A DNA stretch of 64,000 nt, from contig JAGFBZ010002567.1 in assembly GCA_018398805.1 (NCBI GenBank), positions 186,001 through 250,000 on the forward strand, in the 5' to 3' direction. Under the pieces are notes generated by a model. That model ran no database searches. It was not told the DNA's origin and saw only the letters and a list, made by a program, of their open reading frames with translations. Numbering within the stretch: position 1 is the first letter of the stretch; each line of letters opens with the position of its first letter. Below, piece by piece: positions 56,301-64,000 of the stretch. The DNA is from Hirundichthys speculiger. Its lineage: Eukaryota > Chordata > Actinopteri > Beloniformes > Exocoetidae. The translations under genes and the position numbers were made by a program.

Positions 56301-59274
56301 GTGCATTTTTATCTATTTGTTGAACATAATATATGCAAATGTACCTTAGGCAACACAAATTTAAATGAACGTGGATGGATGCACACCTGAAGGGTTGGAT
56401 TAGCTGTTAGTCATAAGCTTGTCCTGCTTACTCCTGTTGGCGTGTTTATGTTTGAGGGGAATGTGAAGACTTTGTGCAAGTGGTTCAACACGCATCAGTG
56501 TTGCAAGAAGAAAAACATAGGGACATGCTGTGCACGTTAGTGGATGTCTGCGATACACAAACAAATTGGCAATGACACCCAGCTGCAGTCTGCTTAATAC
56601 CCCATTCAGACCCACAGAGCAAAGGAGATGAGACTTGTCTGGGTTCAGTCCATGTCAGCTATGCCTTCCTCACACACACCAATAAAGTTAAATATGGCAC
56701 CTTTACTGGGATTTACGTTTCTTATTTTCTTCTACTTTTGTATTGGCCAACTTTTCAAACTTTTGAAATAAAAAGGAAAAAGAGGAAAAGGAAGCAGAAG
56801 TTGTCAGAGCTTTTGTGTGGGATATGCATTACATGGTATGAAACGCTGCTTCGTCAAGGCTCACAGCTCATTAATGCTTTTTGTCACCTCTTAAGAGCCT
56901 GAAGTTACTTTTATGTTTCGGTGGAGATGCTTTACTGTAGAACTCTGTGAAATCTTTGGACTGCCTTGATTGCATCTTTTAGCTCTGTCCACACTTTCTT
57001 TTTTTTATCATGTTTAAGTTGGGAGCACTATTAGGACCATGGGAAAATATTTGGTTTTAAGTGGCAGTTTGTTCATTTCTGGTGAAACCCTACTGCCACA
57101 ATCATGAAGGTTTTTGTCATTTTCAACTGATGAGGAACTAACGCAGTTGGCTATATACGCTATATAAGGCATGTGATGTAGATTGATGCTCGTTCTGTGA
57201 GAGCCACATCTCTGTGGCTGTATATTTTGAAATCTGTTCTGTGGTGAAAATGAGGGTATCCCCTGTAAACCCAAATGGGCTGTAAAGGCAGATTAGTAAC
57301 ATTTGTTTGAGGCTCTTGTGCACTGGACCTTCATTTTTACCTCCACGTGTCTCGGGAGGCTGGAGTCATACTGTTTTACATGTGTAAATCAATTTGGGGC
57401 ATGTCTGCATCTGTGTTCTCCCTCATGAACATGTTTCTCTTATGTTTTTATTTCTGAGACAGCTCCGAGGGGTTGATTTCCAGTTTTCATTTGTAAAACA
57501 GAGACATTTTCTTTATGCGTAATGCTGGCAAGACAAGATACAAAACAATAAAGATCTAACGTAGCGGGTTATAGAATGAAAGAATACATAATTCTAATAC
57601 ATAAATCCTAATGTGAAAAGAAAAAGGTGCAGAGATTGAGATAGATGGAAATTATCCCAGAGGTCTAAGTAGCCAGAAGAGCTTGATGCAGATGCATTTT
57701 TGATTTTTGTACAAACTCTGGTCAGTTTCCTACCCTCTCGTGGTTTCTGTCTTTGAAATTTATTCACTCAAAACATGACCTGTCAAGGGGCAGACAGTGC
57801 ACTCCCACCCCACTCTTTCCATTCAGCTCAGCTTGCTATTGTTATGATTGCACAACATCTCTCAGCAAACAGATTTCTGTCTGCTTTTATAAAGGTCAAA
57901 GCTTTTTCTGCTGCCTTGCAAGCACCAGTACCACCCATTGACTGTAGATAGGTACCTAGACCTCCTTTTCACCTTCCTCATTTCAATTTCTGCAATTTCT
58001 CCTCTCTTCATAAGCAGTCTCTCCTTGAATAGATGCCCAGCTTTTCACTTTTATTATAATAACTTGAATTCCCACAGCCCATAATTTATAACCTCCTTTT
58101 CTTTGTTCTGTTTTAACACGTACTGTATATTCCCCCTAATTATGGGTCCTTTTTATTTGACTACCCCCACATCCCCCTTTTTCAACTTCAGTTGTTAAAT
58201 GCTTGTCTCTTGCAATTTGAATACATTTGAAAATGTTGTTGCCTTCTATTCACAGAAAACAGCATTGTCTGTCCCAGACTGGAAGGATTTTGAAGAGTCT
58301 TTGATGTTGTCAGTCTCTTTGGAGAGTAACTTTAAAAAAAAAAAAAAGTAACAAACAAATCTTTGCATGCGACTGCCAGCTTGTCATTCTCTCAGAGAGC
58401 TGACAGCGTTGTTTAAAGGCCAGCTTTTTTCTCACCTCCAGCTGCCTGCTGGAGGTGCAGGCTGTTTGTATGTTTTGAAACTCGATATAGCCCACTGCAT
58501 AAGAAAGGTCACTAATACTGTACGCTCACCTTTTTCTCTTGCAGAATTTATTGATTTTTATGAGGGTATAGATCACCAAGAGCTCAGGATTTAATGGTAG
58601 TTCATTTAAAGTAACATTCCAGACACCATATAAATGTAAATATGTTTGTTCCTGCTGCAAGTTGGACATTTTAACTTGCTGGAAATTGACTTGCTATTGG
58701 AGCCAGCCCCTAGAGGTCACTTGAAGAACTACATGATCAGTTTTGTTCCCAACAGAAACATATAGAGTACATGTAAACAGCAAAGATTCAAAGAGCTGAA
58801 AAACGTGATAGAACATCTGTCTGCATCGTTGTCATTTTAGCACAGGTGAAGTTTTTGTTTGAATCCACATTCATGCTGTCATAATGATGAGGATGGAATT
58901 GCCATTTGTGCTGTATATTTGCCCAGGCTTTCTCAACATTGGCATGTCTTCCCTTCCACTTATTCAAAAGCTACTGAAAAAGAAAGATGACTAAAATATT
59001 TTTTTTTTCACAAAGCACAATGTTGCTCTGATGGTGTGACTCCAAGGCAACGTTAAAGTCCTCTAGACCCCAGAGTGCATTAAATGTTTATATGATATGC
59101 ATGAGTTGATTGATCAAGGAGGATCAATAAATAATTTGCCACACTATTATTTGCCCACAGGGAGCTTTCCAGTACCTTGCTAACCCTGTGAATCAACTTT
59201 TTTGAAAGACCTTACTAGCTTCTTCCCCTTGTCATGAAACCAATTCACTGTATATCTATGAAACCATGGAAATA
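56301..59274. other. Start of OXCT1 intron 15, no gene seen
   Basis: Intron after the exon 15 donor (AAG|GTGCAT). I looked for the expected continuation (AVFDVD-type start and a C-terminal SCOT exon) and did not find it here. No transposon ends were recognised. Confidence 0.4.
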
Positions 59275-61965
59275 CAGTGACTTGTAAAAGTATTCACCAC
59301 CAATCGCTTTTCGTCTATGGAAGTTAGAACCTGGAATTTCATTTTATTTTTATCTTATTTTATTTATTTATTTATCTTTTTGAATGAGGGGGTTGTGTCA
59401 TTCGAATTACACAAAATGCCTGCAACATTGAAAGTACAAACATTTTTCATTGTGAAGTTCTAGCAGTGTACAGTAATCTTTAGATCAGACTACAGATTAT
59501 CAGTTGAACTGATGTCTTAGCATTGAATAGGCCATTCCAACACAACTAAATGTTTCCTCTTAATTAATTAAAGTGTGTTGAATAAATGGTCATTGTTCTG
59601 TTAGAACGCAAACCTCCGTCCCAGTCTCAACTCTCTGGCAGACTGAAAATTTCCTCGAGAATTTGCCTGTATTTAGCACCGTCGTTCCCTCAAGTCAAGT
59701 CATACTAGTTTCCCAGTTGATTGTTAATGAAAATCAGCCCCAAAGTATAGTTTGCCACCATCAAACTTCACTGTGTGGATGGTATTCTTAATGTATTGGG
59801 GGCATTGGGTTTGCACCAGAAATAGTATTTCCTTGAAGATCAAAAAGCTCAGTTAAAAATCTTATCTGACCAGAGTACCTTGTTCCATAGACCTGGGGAG
59901 TCTCCCACACACCACCTTTTCTGCGAGCAATGCCTTTTTTCTGGCTATTCTTCCATATAGCCATTTCTTTAGGGTGTACACTGTACTAGGGAAAGCTGCT
60001 CCAATCTCTACAGTGGAACTCTCCAATTCCTTCAGGGTTGTCTTTTATATTTTTGTTACTTCTCTAATTAACGCCCTCCTTGTTTGTTCTGTGACTTTCT
60101 GACCCTCTCTCGGCAGGTTTGTTGTGGTGCCAAATTCTTTCAGTTATGTACTTCTCCAGAACTTTGTACCTGATCTGTTTGAAGAGCTCCTTGGTCTTCA
60201 TGGTGCTGCTTGTTTGATGGTCTTGCCTGCTTAGAAATATTGCAGACTCCAGGGCCTTTCAGAACAGGTACAGTGTGAAAGCATTCGGCCCCCTTGAACT
60301 TTTCAACCTTTTGCCACATTTCAGGCTTCAAACATAAAGATATAAAATTTCAATATTTTTGTCAAGAATCAACAACAAGTGGGACAAAATCGTGAAGTGG
60401 AACGAAATTTATTGGATATTTAAAACTTTTAACAAATAAAAAACTGAAAAGTGGGGCGTGCAATACTTGCGTTAATACTTTGTAGCGCCACCTTTGGCTG
60501 CAATTACACCTGCAAGTCACTTGGGGTTTGTCTCTATCAGTTCAACACATCCAGAGACTGAAATTGTTGCCCATTTTTTCATGGAAAACAGCTGGAGCTC
60601 AGTGAGGTTGGATGGAGAGTGTTTGTGAACAGCAGTCTTCAGTCTTGGATTCAGGTCTGGACTTTGACTTGGCCGTTCTAACACCTGGATACGTTTATTT
60701 GTGAACCGTTCCATTGTAGATTTGTCTCCATGTTTTGGATCATTGTCCTGTTGGAAGATAAATCTCCGTCCCAGTCTCAGGTCTTTTACAGACTCCAACA
60801 GGTTTTCTTCCAGAATAGTCCTGTATTTGGCTTCATCCATCTTCCCATCAATTTTAACCATCTTCCCTGTCCCTGCTGAAGAAAAGCAGGCCCAAACAAT
60901 GATGCTGCCACCACCATGTTTGACAGTGGGGATGGTGTGTTCAGGGTGATGAGCTGTGTTGCTTTTACGTCAAACATATCATTTTCCATTGTGGCCAAAA
61001 AGTTCGAGTTTGGTTTCATCTGACCAGAGCTCCTTCTTCCACATGTTTGGTGTGTCTCCCAGGTGGCTTGTGGTAAACTCTAAACGAGACTTTTTATGGA
61101 TATCTTTGAGAAATTGCTTTCTTCTTGCTGCTCTTGCATAAAGGCCAGATTTGCGCAGTGTAGGGCTGATTGTTGTCCTCTGGACAGACTCTCCCACCTC
61201 AGCTGTAGATCAGTTCATTCAGAGTGATCATGGGCCTTCTGGCTGCATCTCTGATCAGTCTTCTCCTTGTTCCAGATGAAAGTTTAGAGGGACGGCCGGG
61301 TCTTGGTAGATTTGCAGTGGTCTGATACTCATTCCATTTCAATATGACTGCTTGCTCAGTGCTCTGTGAGATGTTTAAAGCTTGGGAAATCTTTTTGTAT
61401 CCACATCTGGCTTTAAACCTCTCCACAACAGTATCTGGGACCTGCCTGGTGTGTTCCTTGGTCTTCATGATGCTCGCTGAGCTTTAAACACAACCCTGAG
61501 ACTATCACAGAGCAGCTGCATTTATACAGAAACTTGATTACTCACAGGTGGATTCTGTTTATCATCATCAGTCATTCAGGACAACATTGGATCATTCAGA
61601 GATCCTCACTGAACTTCTAGAATGAGTTTGCTGCTCTGAAAGTAAAGGGGCCGAATAATATTGCACGGCCCCCTTTTCAGTTTTTTTATTTGTTAAAAAA
61701 GTTTAAAATATCCAATAAATTTCGTTCCACTTCACGATTGTGTCATATGGAAGATCACATGGAATGGGTGGACTTCTTGCACATAAGTCAACTTTATTTA
61801 ATTGGTTATGCGACTTCATAGCCAATGGGGTGAATATATATGCACCACTTTTCAGTGTTTTTTTTTCTTCTGTTTTTAGAGTTTTTTAAGTTTTTTTGTG
61901 TTTTGTTTGCTTTTTCTTTCCTTAACCAACTTGGAATATTTTACACAGAACCACTACATAGTTAG
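59275..61965 (-). mobile_element. Tc1-like transposon, outer copy of a nested pair
   Basis: Starts after TA at 59273-59274 with CAGTGACTTGTAAAAGTATT, the standard Tc1-type terminus. The minus-strand transposase remnant covers about 59590-60240. The element is interrupted at TA (60269-60270) by the second Tc1-like element and resumes at about 61744 ('catatggaagatcacatgga'), with the family's 'gcgacttcatagccaatggg' block and 'gcaccacttttcagtg' tail. The right terminal repeat is lost near 61965. Coding is heavily broken. Confidence 0.75.
60271..61743 (-). mobile_element. Tc1-like transposon nested in another Tc1-like transposon
   Basis: The left terminal repeat is about 196 bases (CAGTGTGAAAGCATTCGGCC to about 60466). 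The matching inner part of the right repeat is at about 61660-61735 and its outer part is missing. The transposase is on the minus strand in pieces. 61468-61199 holds the paired helix-turn-helix DNA-binding domain (FKARCGYKKISQALNISQST, LPRPGRPSKLSSGTRRRL). 61197-60979 holds the WSDETKLELFG block. 60861-60517 holds FIFQQDNDPKH and SPDLNP around catalytic Asp residues. Frameshifts near 61198, 60980 and 60650 inactivate it. It is better preserved than the outer copy, so it is younger. Confidence 0.85.
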
Positions 61966-64000
61966 TAAGTAACATTTGTTGATGTTGCACTTTTCTCAGA
62001 AAAAAGTCACAAAGTGCTTAACAATAAAGTAAGCAAAAATAAAATACATCAAGTGTAAAATGCTTTGACAACAGTCAGTGTAACAGCCAATCATAACACC
62101 CTTTGTCTAGCTAAAGCACTTGCCACAAGGTTGTCCACAATAAAAATAGGCTCAGTAAAATACATAAAATGTACAATGCTTAAGACATTAAGCATTGGGG
62201 GGCCTTTATGGCCTTTTACAAGTCCCTGTAAAAGGCCATAAAGAAAACCTCTGAAAATGGAACATGAAGACTTACAATTCACTGAACTTTTAAAATAAAT
62301 AGATCTACTTCCTAAAGGTATTACAAAATGGAGAATTTTATTTTGTTTTGTATTTATTATTATTTTAAAATTTGATTCTGAAGTATCAGAGCTTCCTTTT
62401 TAACTATCATGAGTGAGTTTTGCAAGTGTGCTTTGCTTTGCACACTTGATAGTTAACTAGAGAAATTTGAAGATTAATTTATAAGTATGCCTGTAAAAAA
62501 TTAGGTTTTTAATATAAAATAAGTCAACCATTTTTGCAGACTGTTTAGATCCGATTCAGTTATTTCATGTGTGCTCTTTTGAATAAAGGGTATTAAACGA
62601 AAGATAAAACTGATGAAAGGAAAAGTGGATGTCCTATAAATTCCCTTTAGACCTAAGCCAGCATTTCTACAATTAGCAGTGGGAAAGGATCTGTCATGAT
62701 TACAAATTATTTCTTGTCAGTGTCACTTCCAGCATAATCTTACTTCCTTATGAGAAGTCATTGTAGTCATTACGGTTTAATTTCGCAAGTGTTTAAGTAG
62801 GACAATGCTGCTCTGCTACCATCCTTCTGCGTGACAGAAGTTGAAAGGAGAACATTTATCTGTGATTGTCAGAAAACACTGATCAATAAAGGCAACAACT
62901 TGTTAGGCCCTCTGCAGAACGTTACCAGGATGTTCATGTCATCTATAACTTAAGAACAATGGAAGAACTGACAAGAATGGGGATCAGACACTGAAGCTGC
63001 AATTGCTTTCAGTGCAACATGTAAAATGTGGAGTGTAGTGTTTCAGCTTACACTAAAACCACTAGTCATCAAATCAATTAGTGCCTAATGTCTGTAGCCA
63101 TGTTTTATTCAGCAGCTTGTTGTATGGATAAAATGCAGCAGCTTTTGTTCTGTATTAACCAACAATACTGTTTAAAACTGCTTGTGGGCTGTCAGACAAT
63201 TATGGTGATCACCAGAAGTAACTCCCAGCAGTAGCAAACAGGAGTACATAAAACCATGCACCAAACAGTATCTGTAATAAGCCTGATATTGCTTAACCTA
63301 AATTTATTCTCCAGTGTTTGCCACGTTAGTAAAATTTCTGTTCTAAATTGTTTCCTAAATGAGAGCGGAAATGGGGACTCTCATAACCTGTGCACGATAC
63401 TCTTCTTTTCCCTCCAGAGAGGGCCCCATGCATAGGCACTGATGAACGCAACATATTCTTACAAACACAGCGTCCTCCTTGGCTCTTGATAGCCAGGAGG
63501 GATGGTAAATGGAGTGTTGTCCTAAATAGTTATGTTTGAATTCGAGGCTGAGGGTGGTGGGAAACCTGTTTCTTCAGGCTGTGTTACTGCTGCTCCTTTT
63601 TATGGTTGAATCATCTTGTAATGTTTCCATTTCTTTCAACCACAGGTACCCTGGGCTTTTGCTTACCACACTATTACAGAAAATAATGAACTGTGTGTGT
63701 GTTATCATATGGGCTGTGAGTATGTTGGATCACTGCTCTGGTCTGTGTGACCTGAGTTCTGACCCAGGTTTCTACTCCATCTTTTGCTCTGTATTTTTCT
63801 CTGATTTTAGTAAGAAAATTATTGCCTGTTTCAACATTTAGAAAAAAATTGTCTGTTCATGCACAGATGAGCAAAATTACTCCGAAATGATTTAGTCACG
63901 GGCACAGGAAAATGTTACCTTTGTCATTTTGCTTAATGACAGCAATTATGATCACAGCAAGCAAAGTGAAATTCTTTTATGTTCTTACTCTTTTTTTTGT
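61966..64000. other. OXCT1 intron 15, rightmost part, no exon seen
   Basis: AT-rich intron to the window edge. A retroposon-tail-like 'gcacttttctcag ... cacaaagtgcttaacaataa' stretch is at about 61987-62026. An inverted pair around 62196-62243 ('atggccttttacaagtccct' and 'gtaaaaggccataaag') could form a hairpin. No OXCT1 exon 16 was found. Confidence 0.4.

Noticed and set aside
60517..60861. 114-residue open frame as a host gene
   Set aside because: It carries the Tc1 DDE-domain blocks (DNDPKH, SPDLNP) and lies within inverted repeats, so it is transposase debris.

Overview
The window is vertebrate nuclear DNA, most probably from a ray-finned (percomorph-type) fish. Genes are split by GT-AG introns, the DNA is AT-rich, and introns are full of Tc1-like, hAT and LINE/SINE relics typical of teleosts. 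It holds one complete gene pair and most of a third gene, in the order FBXO4 - RIMOC1 - OXCT1, the same block and relative orientations as human 5p13.

Layout. 1-713: sequence downstream of FBXO4. 714-4087 (minus): FBXO4, 7 coding exons, 404 residues, an SCF ubiquitin-ligase substrate receptor. 4088-6766: FBXO4-RIMOC1 spacer, mostly a decayed Tc1-like element. 6767-10390 (minus): RIMOC1 (C5orf51), 6 coding exons, 277 residues, a partner of the MON1-CCZ1 exchange factor for RAB7A. 10391-10799: a 409-base divergent promoter with two CACGTG E-boxes, a CCAAT box and a CRE-like site. 10800-beyond 64000 (plus): OXCT1, mitochondrial succinyl-CoA:3-ketoacid CoA-transferase; fifteen coding exons (482 codons) are present up to 56300, and the last coding part lies past the right edge.

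Most remaining sequence is OXCT1 intron. Introns 3 (6.2 kb), 7 (15.6 kb), 13 (14.5 kb) and 15 (over 7.7 kb) have absorbed nested transposons: a Tc1-like relic split by an insert that itself carries a hAT MITE; a Tc1-like element inside another Tc1-like element; a partly tandem unclassified repeat hit twice by hAT elements; and a Ty3/gypsy fragment beside a non-LTR retrotransposon fragment. Target-site duplications are readable for several hAT copies.

The most notable observation is in OXCT1. Exon 4 carries one extra base and exon 5 lacks one base in a G run. The two cancel, so the reading frame survives but 13 residues of a strongly conserved CoA-transferase segment are replaced. This is either a real compensated frameshift or two assembly errors. 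No new defence, CRISPR or operon-like system was seen. The genes have separate jobs (ubiquitin ligase receptor, RAB7A/mitophagy factor, ketone-body catabolism); only RIMOC1 and OXCT1 are likely to share regulatory DNA.
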